Of a DNA stretch of 64,000 nucleotides, positions 23,329-36,125 are shown one piece after another. Numbering within the stretch: the first letter of the stretch is position 1; each line of letters begins with the position of its first letter. Under the pieces are notes generated by a model. That model was not told where the DNA came from and searched no databases. It saw nothing but the letters and a program-made list of their open reading frames with translations. Origin of the DNA: Artemisia argyi (taxonomy: Eukaryota; Streptophyta; Magnoliopsida; Asterales; Asteraceae); NCBI GenBank assembly GCA_030686995.1, contig CM060708.1:184900126-184964125 (forward strand), in the 5' to 3' direction. The position numbers and the translations under genes were made by a program.

Positions 23329-24036
23329 GTACTACCACCACCGTTGGTTACTTATTACACTATTGGTCGTCCCATAGTGCGTATTTCAGCTTTACCTCTT
23401 AGATGTCGCGAGATAGCGCGAAAGAGGGTAGTATCCCATTCAATATTATCACCATTATCTCCTAACTCATCACTGGGATTTCATCGTCATCAATGTTATT
23501 CTCATCCTTTAGAATACCACCATTGTCAGTTTCCTTTCCCATTTTCACTTGCCATGAATTAGATAACGCCTGGTGGATAATACCAAGAATTACGGACTCA
23601 ACAGGAACATCCGCCGATTCCTCAGGATTAGTTTGGAACCTACACTATCTAGGACTTGATCGATGCACAACTACAGATACCACTTCAGGACTATCTCGAC
23701 CTTATGATGCCATAAACCTGATTTCACCTAGAAGGACTACAGGAAATCTTTAAACTAGACTTATATCTTTGCTAGCTTTTACTATTATCCTAACCACGGG
23801 AAGTGTGACATAGTTAAAGAAACTTGTAGTATTTTGATTGTTGTACAAACGGAATCATCAAGTATTGACTCTCCTATAGGGGAATAGTTGTGCTATATAT
23901 ATGATATTGGTCCATATTGACCGAAACTTTCATGTATTATATTCATGTGTTATGAATATGATGATTGTTATTACCTATAGATTCTCATGGACTCTTATGA
24001 TTTGATGGAAATAGATTTAAGCAAACAACTCCAAGC

Positions 24037-24999
24037 ATGACGCAAACTACTGTTGGACAATCCATTGCCAGGAACGTAACTACCGCCCTCACCAAGGAAC
24101 TTACTCACGTGGAATTTATGGGTTGTAATCCCTCCTCCTTTAGCGGAAATATAGACACAAAGGAATTTCTCAAATGGTTCGAAGAATTAGAAACAATCTT
24201 TCAAAGTGGTGACTGCCGTAAGGAAGACAAAGTTAAGTTCGCCACTTGCACTTTTCAGAAGCATGCCCAGAAATGGTGGACTAAGTATGTCCAGGTAGTA
24301 GGAGTTGATGCTGCTTACTCACACTCTTGGGAGAAACTAAAAAGGATGATGAGTTTGAAGTTTTGTGTGAAAAGCGAATTACAAGCAATTGAACAGGAAA
24401 CACTAAACCTTACCATGGTAGGAGATGATGTTGTTAAGTATACTGCTTCTTTTTATGATTTCGCTCGACTAGGCTCTGCAATGGATGAACCAGAAAGCAA
24501 GAAACTTGAAAGGTACGTCGGAGGACTTTCTCCTGAAATTCGTATGTTGGTCAACTCATTGGAACCCGATACCATGCCTAAAGCTATCAAGATGGCGATC
24601 GAAGCAAAGGAACGCATAGCTCACCCCAAGATCTTAGGAAGAAAAAGTGACAATAAAAGGAAGTGGGATAACAACCGAGGTGAGAATGCCACACAAGGAC
24701 CACACAAGAGACAAGGAGTTGCTAAACCTAATGCTACAGGTCTAAAGGAAAAGAATGATTACCTTGGTATTTTACCTAAGTGTGAAGGGTGCCAACATCA
24801 TCATAACCCAGGACGTTGCCCGGAACCATGTGGCAACTGTAAGAAGATCGGACACAAAGCCAAGTATTGCAAGGCTCCCACCCTCGCAATGCATCAGAAA
24901 CTCACGGTAATCTGCCATGAATGTGGAGTAGTGGGACACTCCAAGAGTGAATGCCCGGTGTTGAGAGACCGGAACTGGAGGAGGCAGTTCATGTTTTAA
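24037..24999 (+). CDS. Tekay-C gag
   Basis: A 320-codon uninterrupted gag. The capsid-type retrotransposon gag domain spans about residues 20-190 (SFSGNIDTKEFLKWFEELE, WWTKYVQVVGVDAAYSHSW, ESKKLERYVGGLSPEIRML). A basic region follows. Two zinc knuckles lie near residues 262-275 (CGNCKKIGHKAKYC) and 291-304 (CHECGVVGHSKSEC). It is diverged from Tekay-F gag but has the same order of parts. The first Met in this frame is used as start. No protease follows in frame. An open gag beside a ruined pol suggests a gag-only element mobilised with borrowed enzymes (inference). Confidence 0.85.
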   Translation: MTQTTVGQSIARNVTTALTKELTHVEFMGCNPSSFSGNIDTKEFLKWFEELETIFQSGDCRKEDKVKFATCTFQKHAQKWWTKYVQVVGVDAAYSHSWEKLKRMMSLKFCVKSELQAIEQETLNLTMVGDDVVKYTASFYDFARLGSAMDEPESKKLERYVGGLSPEIRMLVNSLEPDTMPKAIKMAIEAKERIAHPKILGRKSDNKRKWDNNRGENATQGPHKRQGVAKPNATGLKEKNDYLGILPKCEGCQHHHNPGRCPEPCGNCKKIGHKAKYCKAPTLAMHQKLTVICHECGVVGHSKSECPVLRDRNWRRQFMF

Positions 25000-27039
25000 A
25001 ACCATAGTTCGAGCCCTCTAGGGTTGTACTTTCTTTTGGTACTTTCCATAAGTACGTTGATGTAACCTAGTTATATTAAGCACTTTCCTATCTAATGTAA
25101 TGGCTATCCTTGTTATCTCTGTGACAATCGTAACCTTCGTTTATCCCATTTCCTATTGCAATTGTGCAATTTTTAATCATTTCGCAACATTGTACCATTG
25201 TCTTATCTAGGGAATAGGCCGATTTAGTATTTGACGGATTAGTAGATTATTACCATTCCATAGTATTTACCCATGTATCCAATAAACCATTCCACGAGTT
25301 TTATTTCAAACTATTTTACTACCTTATGGGGAAATTGTTTTTACCGAATTTCTAAAATAAGCCATTTTGTTACCGTACTATAAACTGATTTTTCCGATAT
25401 TACGCCAAATATTTACTATTATTACGCGAAACAATTTTTATATTACTTTGAAAGGAAATATTTAGTATACCATTTTTAATAACAACGCGTTGAACACCAT
25501 CTAAAGCTTTTGAGAAAAATAATATTATTTTGACTAAATCAAGCATCGCATCATTAGTCCTCAACTATACATAGCCTGATCACCTATGTATACTTCAGGA
25601 AAGATTATGCCATGAAGGAAATAGTTACTTTTTAAAGTATTGCTAATAACAATCTTCATTTAAAAGCGTTTTAGACAAATAAACTCTTTTATAAGTGTCT
25701 TTTTCTGACAAACTCTCCCTGGATACTTACCTCACCTGTCACCCACTTAGCCATTAAGTTGGATTGTTCCATTGACTTCTCTAGGAGAGACTTTCCATAT
25801 CAATTACAGGTAGGATTCCTCGATACCAGAAAAGCAAGGAAAGGATTTCAGAACTACTAACCAGGACTAGAAGTATATAGCAAGAAAAATTCATAACTCA
25901 ACAGCAATCCTAAGATACCACGAGACCATCCGACTCACCATCTCTGACCTAGTTATCCAATTTATTATTCAAAGGTACTAGCTAGACTGAGCTATAAGAT
26001 CAAACACTTGGTGAAGGTATGCTAAGCAACACTATAGAAATGAACCAAGCCTTCTAACCGATACTGTAGAGTGTTTTGAATTAACATGGTCTCATCCATA
26101 CACAAACTTCCCTGTAATGAGTTTCCACCGAGGATAATTGATTGAGTTAAGGATATCGATATAGACTCCCTTAAGGCATTGTGTTCTCAGGAAATTCTAG
26201 ATAACCCCACCTATACATCAAGAGAGGCATCAGACTCAAGAATATCTCCCCAGCTACATGTGAAGACAATATGGAAATTCATCGACAAAGTATCAATTGA
26301 AACCCTCATATTGCCAACATGATGACAATTACAACGATAAACCATTTCAGGACTTAAGTTGGTTGAATACCTAGGCTTGTAGTTTTGTCGGATAATCGCC
26401 AATAGGCATTTTCTAATATCAGGAACTAAACGTTAGACATCTATGCATTTATGCGAACATTATCTATCCTACTATTTTATCATTGTTAGTGTTTTCACTT
26501 TTAAATGACGTTGATTTCAAAATTGTGTCCATACAAATCACATGTCTTGTAGAAAATAATTTTTGAATTGCCTATTTTGAATAAATACGATCCATTTTAA
26601 TCAATATTTAGCTAAACTATTGTACAATGGGAAATATATAAACATCAAACTTTGGTAAACAGTCCTATTCACAACCTATTTGAAAACCGCGTCACAATTC
26701 CTAACTATTGAATTTTGAATTATCAAGAAAGATATTATTTAGTAAACCATTTGCTTCATTTTCTAAATTCGTTTATTCAGAAAAAGATTTCGACTAAAAA
26801 CTCAAAAATCGCGAGATCAATTTTGAAAACCAATCACCATACTACATCGCTTATGCATTTAGCGCTTTGTGACTTGACAATAAGGAATATTAGAATATGT
26901 GATGAAGGAAACTAGGAGGAACACCATAGAACGATTACAAACGTCAGTAATGGAAACCAAGCACAGTAGGCAAAGAATGACACATGTCTTAGCAATCCAT
27001 TAGACCAAAACACAAGAAATCAAAGTTTGTTACCCATAG
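25000..27039 (+). other. Tekay-C decayed interior
   Basis: About 2 kb where protease, RT and RNase H would be expected. It is AT-rich, has no long ORF, and I cannot recognise any catalytic motif. It is shorter than a full protease-RT-RNase H block, so part has been deleted as well as mutated. Confidence 0.5.
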
Positions 27040-28023
27040 TCTATCCCCTTTATATGACGCTGAGTTCGAAAGACGTAACGTGGAGGAATTAGTCACAAGA
27101 TTTATTGTACCTATTTCAATTGTTCCTGATAAAGGTAATCGAATCACCTTAGACTTCTAACAATCATTTTAAGATTTCATTCGGAACCCCATTTAGATGT
27201 AAACACCGCCTATTATCCTCAGACCAATGGTCAGAACAAGAGAATGATTCAAACATAGGAAAGTTGTGCTCAAAGAGTGAGCGATTGACTCTAGAAATGG
27301 TTGGACTAACCATTTACCATAAATCAGATTCGTTTGCAACGATAGTTATCGCACGAGCATAGAGACTACACTATTTGAGGCACTTTATGGTCGAAGTACC
27401 AATTACTCATTTACAGACCGAAATCGGAAAGTTAAATTCACTGGTCTAGAACTAAACCATGGAACAACAAAGGAAATTTCACAAGTCAAGAACCAGTTGC
27501 AAGCAACGAGAAACTAGTAGGAGTTAGGTTAGTACATGACGCACATCATACGGATTGGGTATCCTTGAACAACAAACTAACTAGATTCACGTGAAAGAAC
27601 GAAATAAATTGAAAGCTTTGCCTTGGAGAGGCATGATACGATTTTAGTAACACGAAGGATTTAACCTTTAGTATATTGGACCATTTAAGATTCATTTTAG
27701 CATTGACCAACTGACATATAAGATTGGAGTTCTAACATAGTTCAGCAACATATATTACCCATATTACATTATAAACCTGAAGAAGCACTGATCATCTATT
27801 GACGAACCAAACTCGGAAAAAGCCAAACTCACTATTCCAGTAGGCATTCATGAAATAACCAGAAATTTCCTACAAGTCAAGAATCAATTACAAATTCTAT
27901 AAGTTGTAAACCATTAAAACTTCAAGTTGGTAGACAGATCATGTTGAAAGTTCTGCCTAGGAAAGGCATGATATCATTCAGAAAACTGGGAAAGTTAAAC
28001 CCGATATACACTGGACCACGTAA
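27040..28023 (+). pseudogene. Tekay-C integrase remnant
   Basis: Scattered integrase motifs in shifting frames: a segment resembling the second catalytic Asp region near 27,090-27,150, TAYYPQTNGQ near 27,205-27,235 (core Glu region), and two related copies of a LPRKGMISF-like segment near 27,620 and 27,960. The latter is followed by a GKLNP-type motif of the Tekay integrase end. The 3' LTR begins directly after this, with no chromodomain and no polypurine tract. Many stops. The duplicated C-terminal segment suggests an internal duplication. Confidence 0.65.
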
Positions 28024-29789
28024 TTTTCCAAACCTCGACAATTTACTATTCACAAGTTACTATTCATCATTTACTATTCATTGATCACTATTCACCATTT
28101 TTGAGGTCAATTTGACATTCCGAGAAACATTCAGAAATTTTACTATTCACTTGACACTATTCATTTCCGAGAGAAAACTACTATTCACATGCATTACTCA
28201 TTTTATCGTAAACATAGTTTACGGGTATTCAAAAATTCGCGTAACCGTATTGGTTCAGGAGCGAATTCATGCATTATCATTGGGACACTTCATATAGACT
28301 AGAAATAGTCTGCATATCATCCTTAGGGCACTTGCATACTATTCCACTCATAGGATAATTAAACTAATACTTTTGGTATAATTAACTTTTACGTATAATT
28401 ATTTCTAAATAAACGTTAACAAACGACCAATAATGTGACTAACACGTCCGACACTCCCGACTATGACCCAAAATATATTTTTATACTCAGTATAATAATA
28501 TAAAAATTATATTATTAATTTACCCGGTGTTTTCAAATCAATTACTATATTTTACGGTCGGAGCTTATTACTCCGTCGGTTTGCGATATTTCAACCCGAT
28601 AATTATTTTAACACCCGATTATCATCAAGAATAATATTTTACAACTTTTACAACTTCGTCGTATTTTATTTTACCTCGTCACGATTTATTTTTAGTTAAC
28701 ACGGTACCCGGTAACACCTAATACACAAAATATCTAACAAATACATACACTTGGGGACATAAGCCTTAATTAGCCCCAACTTTTCCCCTTTTCCCTCCTT
28801 TGTGAACCGCCCCCCCCCCCCCCCCCCCCCTCCTAAGCCATCTCATGTGCTAAACACTCACCAACCCAATTTAATGCTTACCAAACCTTTGTCTTTAAGT
28901 ATATATTACACATTTCTCATCCCATTTTATCACAAATAATTTTACTAGTTCAAGAAAACTTTTTCTCTCATTTTTCTCTCTTGTATAAATCGGCCTAGGG
29001 TGATCAAGAAGCAAGAACAACAATTTTTCCAAGATCTAGATATAAACTTGTTCACTTAGTCATCCTTGTTGGAGTTTTGAAATAGAAACTCAAGGATTAG
29101 TAGGTTTTTCATCATCTAAACTCCCTAAACCTTCAAGTAAGTTAACAAACTCATTTTTATAATTTTTACAAGTTATTACTATGATTATATACTTTTCTTA
29201 CAAGAACTCATGCATATAATTGCTTATACCACTTTATTTTATAAACTTTTAACTTTTGAACCTTAGTAAGTGATTATTGTTAGATCTTTGTTAGATCTAC
29301 TTGGTTATGATGTTTAGGAACCCATGACACCCTAAGAAGGTGTATGGTAGGATTAGACTAGTTTTGTGGTGATTGAAAGTGGTTTGGTTGAAGTTGGAAC
29401 AAGTTTGAAACTAGGAAAATGGTTTTTGAAACTACATATTGACCTACTGTCCCTATTTTTATTTCGTGGGAAAATCAGTAGATGGTGGTTAAGTTTTGAC
29501 CAAAGATTTAGAAAATACTTTCAAAAACGAAACTTTAGGCGAAAGAACGGATTAAAACGAGTTTATAACGAAGGAGATGTGATTTTTGTAAATTTAACGA
29601 CGAAAACTATTTTTCTAAAAACTGCATGCTGTTTGGCAGTTTTCGACGGGTAAAAAGAGGTGTTAAACGTAACCTAGAGGAGCCGAGTTATCAAAAATAT
29701 ATTAGTATATACAAAAACGAATCCGTGGACATAAAGAACAAGGAAAATGAGCTTAAAACGACCAAGTTATACCCGTTTTAACATCGTCA

Positions 29790-29859
<70 letters not shown>

Positions 29860-31046
29860 ACACAAATAAAAATAATAACTTACGCGCTAAACGGTATATT
29901 TTCTAGAAATGTTACTAAGGACTATTTTCTTATCAAATGAATACGTATGACCCAAGAGAATATTTATACGACTTAATGACGTTATTTTAAGGTTTTCGAT
30001 ACGAGGAATATAACGCTAACATTTTCATACGAGATAATACGACAAGTTTTTATAACTCCAATTGGACTTATTTTTCCTAAGTATGGAAAGTACTTTATTT
30101 GACAATAACTAGTATTTCCAAGTCACGAGTGGTATAGGTATCATGTGCATGTGCATTCATTTCATCACGGCATGATCTAAATTAGATCACGATTATTCAT
30201 TTAGGTTGCGGCTATTGTTCGCGCCTCATTGTCCCGATTACTTTACCATCGTTGTACCATCTTTGTACTATCACTCCAGGTGAGTCTTCATAGCCCCGTT
30301 TTAATTACTTATTTGATTTTAAATCCCACGGGGGAGAATACATTGCACAATTATTTTTTTGTACATGCCCAAGTATTACAAATTCCATACATTGCTTAAG
30401 TTGCCTTACTACCAAGTTAAGTCCCCTTATATATCATGGACCGTTAATTTTAGTGCTAAGCGAGAGTGAGTGGATAGATCTATCGAGGGTGACGCCTCCA
30501 TTCGTGTTTGGGTTGCTCCAACAGGACGAATGCATTTCATGTCTTATCATAATTGAGTGTCTGGTAAACACTCTGGTGGGGCCATTACAAAGTCTAGCTT
30601 CGGGGTCATGAGCTTAAGAGCCAATGTAGCTTTTTTTGACATTTTTGTCGGTTTACTTTACACTTGTGGCTTATGTACATACGATTTACTGATAAACCTA
30701 TGATTATTCACCAACTTTATGTTGACCGTTTTTCGCAATGTATTTCTCAGGTTATTAAGGTAGCTTATATTGCATACATCTGGACCTTCATGGAGTCGCG
30801 GAGTCGACGCGTCTCACCATATTTTCTGCACTTATGAAACGTTTGATCTTGTTGAACTTATTTTAACTATATTGGTAAACTCTTTTGGGGACCTAAGCTT
30901 TGTAAACTTTGAATGTTTTAATGATCAAACGCTGTATTTTCTAAACGACACTTTAGGTCGTTCAATATAACTGTAACTATGGTGCTATGACAGTCACCCC
31001 CAGGTATTCCATTCCGCTGCCATTCAGGTATTTTGGGGGTGTGACA
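28024..31046 (+). mobile_element. Tekay-C 3' LTR
   Basis: A 3,023-base copy of 19,828-22,862. The junction with the interior (GGACCACGTAA then TTTTCCAAACC) lacks any purine tract. It ends GTGTGACA, followed by the host TCAACC. Confidence 0.88.
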
Positions 31047-31049
31047 TCA

Positions 31050-33103
31050 ACCATTTCCCAGACTTCCAATCTTTGAAAGGATTCGAATTCTTCTTGCATA
31101 GACTCAATCCAGTTTTCATAAGTCATAGCTTTTTTGACGTTTTTAGGCATGGTTTCACATACTGTGAGTGCATATATGCAAGTTTCACCGTCTGTGTGAA
31201 GGCATTGTCTTGTCATAATAGGTGCATCTGGATGGCCAATAATTTGAACTAAGGGGTGATCTCTAGTCTATTTGTGTGTCGAAGGGTGAAGTTGATAAGT
31301 ATCTCGCAAGTGAGCGGGACCCAAATTGCGTGTAGATGACTCAGCAATGTCGGGGACAGGTGGAGCCGATGCAAATGGGTTGATGAACTGTTCTGGGTCA
31401 TGCTCTGCGGTTTGTGGAACTGATAAAGGTATGGAGTCTCTAGCTGAGTGTTGTGAGTTGGACCCGGTTTGTTCTGTTGTTGTTGTAGGTGATATGATTG
31501 GAGGACCGTCTCTTCCAACAGTTGTTGTTGTTTGTTGAGGTGTATCAGGTACTTGATGTTGATCAAGATGTGCAGCGGAATTTGGTGTGGCCTCAGATGG
31601 ACGGTTAACAATCGTATCATCAAACAATGGAGCAAACAAGGCTTCCACTTCATTGCGGGAGAGTGACAACGGTTCAGCCGGAGATTCCAGAAAGTTTAAA
31701 CGGTTGGATGCGGGTCCTAAGCTGTTTTGCTCAAAAGCCATTTGAGTGAGTTCATCAAAATTAGCATGAATAGTGTCTTGAATTTCTCTTGTACGACGAT
31801 TCCATATCCGAAAGCCTTTTGAATTTTCACAGTATCCAACAAATATACCAATGTCAGCCTTTGCTTTAAGTTTACCTAGATCATCACGATCATTGATTGG
31901 GTAACATAGAGCTCTAAATACATGAAAGTAACTGATGTTCGGTTTCCTTTTGTGAACAATCTGATATGGGGTTTTGTGATGGCGTTTTGTGATCATACAA
32001 CGGTTTTAAGTGTAACATGCGGTTGAAACAGCTTCAGCCCATAAGTAATCTGGTAATTGAGCATTGATTAACATCGTTCGTGCAGCTTCCACTAACGCTC
32101 TGTTGCGTCTTTTGACTACTCCATTCTGTTCGGGTGTTCGTGGAATGGATGTTTGATGTTCAATTCCCACTTTCTCAAAATACGACCTTAGAGTCTGATT
32201 CTTAAATTCTGTGCCATTGTCAGTTCTAACAATTCTGACTGTGTTGCATAGCTGAACTTGTATTTTGGTGAGAAAGGCGATGATCATTTGAGGAGCTTGA
32301 TCTTTACTTCGAAGAAAATAAACCCAAGTCCAGCGAGAGTAATCATCAACAATTACTAAAATGTAGTGTTTACCATTGATCGTTTGAACACGCATCGGAC
32401 CACACAAATCCATATGAAGCAGTTGTAGAACATGATTAGTACTGTGTTCAGGTTTTGATGGAAAATGAGCACGGGTACTTTTTCCTTGTTCACAGGCTGG
32501 ACATAAGAGATCTTTGGCATAGCGGAATCTTGGAAAACCTTCAACTAATTTATGACGAGCGAGATCAGTCATCATTTTGAAATTCAAGTGAGAAAGGCGT
32601 TTGTGCCATAACCATGATTTAGTCGTTTCAGCTTTGGATAGAAGACAGATAGGAGATGAAGCAATCATGTCGGACATTGAAATTGTGTAAAGGTTAGTAC
32701 CACGCTTGCCTGGCATCAGATCATTTCCTTGTAGATCACGAACAAAACAAGTTTTCTCTCGAAATGCTACTTCTAGATCCCCATCACAAAATTGACCGAC
32801 TGAAAAGAGGTTGTGACTCAAGCCTTCAACATAATATACTCTGCTAATTTCAATATTACCATTCACATAGTCACCGTAACCCATGATTAAAGCGTATTGA
32901 TCATTCCCGAATCTGATAGTTCCAATAAACTTTGAGACAAAGTTTGTTAACAGTTTGAGATTGCCTGTCATATGTCGGGTGCAACCGCTATCAATAATCC
33001 AGAGAACGTTCTGAACCACCTGCATCACAAGTAGACTACAAAGATGGAACAGAAGTAAGGGTGGAATCCGAAGAAATGGTGGGTTCCTGTTGGTTAGAAA
33101 CAT
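31050..33103 (-). pseudogene. Sire-B protease and integrase
   Basis: Copia pol N-terminal half. Aspartic protease active site IIDSGCTRHMTG near 33,010. GAG-pre-integrase region with the zinc-binding His in LWHKRLSHLNF and Cys in CPACEQGK. Integrase core Asp in LLHMDLCGPM (about 32,410), Asp in IVRTDNGTEF (about 32,220) and Glu in PRTPEQNGVVKRRNRA (about 32,120). The C-terminal GYCENSKGFRIWN lies near 31,850, then a Ser/Thr/Pro-rich linker. A TAA at 32,006 and a TAG at 31,268 interrupt one continuous frame, at positions usually Gln and Trp. The RT N-terminus (NWIESMQEEFESFQRLEVWEM) follows to 31,050, where Tekay-C cuts in. Confidence 0.9.
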
Positions 33104-33810
33104 GAGTATTCAACAGTTTAGGAATCCATTTAAAATTTGGTTTGTATTGTAACCAACGTTGCCAGTTCCAACTAGTTTTTGCTTTGTTTTTGGTAAATGC
33201 ACTAGCTTTTGGCATGTTCCTAGATTTGTTGATTTCTGCTCATGGGTTGACTACAACATTATTCGAAACGGTAGTTGGCGTTTTTCCTAAGGTAGACTTA
33301 GAGGCAGTAGTGGGCCTAGAAGGAATGCCTGATCTACGTTTCTTGTGACGATGTAAGAGATTATTAGCTACACATTTAGTATGATCACCAGATAACACAC
33401 TTTGACGACAAAACACACAAGATGCATTAATATTCAAAACATTTAAAGGTTCAACATTCATTACATTAAGATTTTGATTACAATTTTCCAGGTTAGAATC
33501 TAAATCAGATGCAACATGAGTTTTATTCAAGTTCCTAAGGTGAGCTTCTACTTCATGCACTTATAGTGTTCCTCTTCTACGTTGCCAGAGCCTAGTCTTT
33601 TTAACGCTTTTTGGCTTTGGGCTGCGAACGCTCTTAGGGGAAACTAGTCCTGTAGAAGTGGAGGAGCTAGCATTAGAACTCTTAGCATGATTACCCTTAT
33701 CTGTTTTGTCTATTTGAAACATTCCTGGTGCTATCACTGTGGTGTCAACAAACTTTCCTTTTTGAAGTAGCTTAATTTTCTCTTTCAAATCAATGATGAT
33801 GTGATTTTTG

Positions 33811-34118
<308 letters not shown>

Positions 34119-35406
34119 CAGACTCATGTAAACCATTGCAATAACGAATGTCATCGCGGTTTTGTTTCCATTCGACGTTTTCAATTTTTAATTCCGCAAT
34201 TTCTTTTTCATATTGAAGACATTTATTTTTGAGAAAAACATTGTCTTTGCAAAGTTGACAGCTTTTTTAAATGTTTTGACTTTGAAGTTGCAATTCTGTT
34301 TCAAGACTTTGAGCTTGACACCATTCAAGCCTTTGTTTGAGTTGACAATTTTCGTTTGAAAGTTTGTTTCTCACATCATCACTGTTTTGACGCAACGTTT
34401 CATATTTATGTTTCAATGTCTCAGTTTCCTTGTTCAGCAAATCAATATCAGCGCAGTAATTATCAAACATCACAGCATTACTGGAATAGTAAAGATCATT
34501 CATAATGAGAGAGTAAATATCAGCTGTGAGGATTTGTTCCAAGAGTCGATCAGAATCCGTTTTCAAAAATCGATTTTTGCGTTGAATCAAGATTGCATTT
34601 TCATTTAGAGCGAAAATGTTTTGCATTTCTTTAACTTCTTTTTGGAGTTCCTGTTCCCAACGAGTAGCACAATGACGCAAATTTTGAACTAAAGGCAGAA
34701 ATTGTTTTTGAAAAATGTCTCGATTTTCGCGCTCGTAAGCTGATTGAAAAGTAGCAATTTTTATTTCCGAATTATGTTCAATTATGTTTTCCAAGTTTTC
34801 GATGCCTTTCATGAATGTTTTAAAATAGTCTAAGACTCGACAACGTGTTGGTAAAGGTGTCACAGTACCAGAAGATGGTAATGGACCATTTACTTGTGCC
34901 ATGGGTTTGGTAGGAGCCCCATTGGAAGATGAAACATAAGACTCAGTTACATACCATGATTTCTCAGGTATTTCTCTTGATGGAACAAAAGATTTTGAAA
35001 TGTGAGGAGCTTTTGAGTAATCATATGGTTTGCAATATTCAGCTTGACTCATTTTTGATCGACTCTTTTCTTCAAGTTCATATTCTTCCTCAGTATTATA
35101 TACAATAACACGCACAACATTATTATCCATCAATTGGTCCATACTGTAAAGCTTAGGAATTGTTTTGAACGCAGTGTGAAGAAAAGTGGATCTGTAATCG
35201 CCAATGGCAAAACCTTTATCGGGTCTTGGTTTTAAAGTAAACTTTTGAATTGTCATTACAGATTCTCCATGTTTATAAACGATATTTTGAAATGCTTTTA
35301 TTTGACGTTCGAGAGTGATATTTTCTTCAATTAAAGAATTTTCTTTTTCTCGTTTTTGCACTTTATGTTTATAAAATTCCTGTTTACAATTTGACACCTC
35401 TATTTT

Positions 35407-35872
35407 GTGATCAATTCCTATCTCAATATCGGGCTTAGTGATTCACCCACTGATGAAAAGTCTTTATCTAATGGAGACATCAGTGACGTTGATGAAATAC
35501 CTTCTGAGCCCATCATTGATCACCTTATCATGACTCCTCCGGAGTATGATAGCCCGGGGGGAGATACACTCAATCATGAGGATTTGCAAATAATTCCCAC
35601 CCACCCTCCCGGGATGTTTTTGAGCTTAACCCTTGAAATCCAAACTCAGGCTAATGAGCCTACTCTCGAGGTGACTTCCTCTCTTCTTCACTCCTTCGGG
35701 GAATGAAGATACCATCTTTGATCCCGGCATTTTCATGTATCATTATCTTGAGCCGGATACTTATCTCATCGGTGTGGAACTTTCACGTGCTTCAAATGTT
35801 TGTCCAAACATCTTGAATGAAAGTCCGATTGAGATTGTTTCTTCCACATCATGCTTCCCCAAGGACAATTGA
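35407..35872 (+). pseudogene. Athila-E residual coding end
   Basis: An acidic coding remnant. The first 100 codons (IGLSDSPTDEKSLSNGD, IIDHLIMTPPEYDSPGG) end at a stop near 35,706. A frame change continues with FDPGIFMYHYLEPDTYLIG. A similar FDPG segment ends the gag-side ORF of Athila-D (near 58,460), so this is probably the same pol-less type of element rather than a protease-RT fragment. Confidence 0.5.
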
Positions 35873-35926
35873 ATTCGGGGTTGAGTCAAGCTAGCGACTC
35901 GGTAAACAAAAACAGTAGCATGCTTA

Positions 35927-35954
35927 TAGGGTTTTTACCCTAAGTGTGGGGGAG
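35927..35954 (+). promoter_or_regulatory. Hairpin plus purine tract, Athila-E first
   Basis: Inverted repeat TAGGGT/ACCCTA (35,927-35,942, loop TTTT), directly followed by AGTGTGGGGGAG. Confidence 0.6.
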
Positions 35955-36063
35955 TTACCCATACTATGGTTACCAATAAAGTGAAAAAAATGGTGTTTTT
36001 CCACATTTAGCTTGTAATGTTGCCCTTTTTACGTTCAAAGAGTAGGCATAATAGCCAGGACTT

Positions 36064-36125
36064 TGAATATTGAGGACAATATTCATTCTAAGTGTGTGTG
36101 TGTGTGTGTGGGGGGGGGGGGGGGG
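36064..36125 (+). promoter_or_regulatory. Hairpin plus purine tract, Athila-E second
   Basis: Nine-bp perfect inverted repeat TGAATATTG/CAATATTCA (36,064-36,085, loop AGGA), then TTCTAAGTGT, a GT repeat and 15 or more G. The GT and G runs look like slippage products of an original AAGTGTGGGGG. Confidence 0.65.

Larger units (their letters stand above)
19828..31046 (+). mobile_element. Tekay-C, Ty3-gypsy element inside Sire-B RT
   Basis: An 11,219-base insertion flanked by direct repeats of about 3.03 kb, with a PBS after the left one and a gag ORF, so it reads plus. The flank TCA occurs at 19,825-19,827 and 31,047-31,049. Counting it once restores the host RT frame. Left ends of both LTRs read TTTTCCAAACC, without the usual TG. 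Right ends read GTGTGACA. Only gag is open; pol is decayed. LTRs differ at about 17 sites plus microsatellite length (hand count). Confidence 0.85.

Noticed and set aside
36086..36125. GT microsatellite and G run as an independent repeat
   Set aside because: It sits exactly where the AAGTGTGGGGG tract is expected after the hairpin, so it is best read as expansion of that tract.
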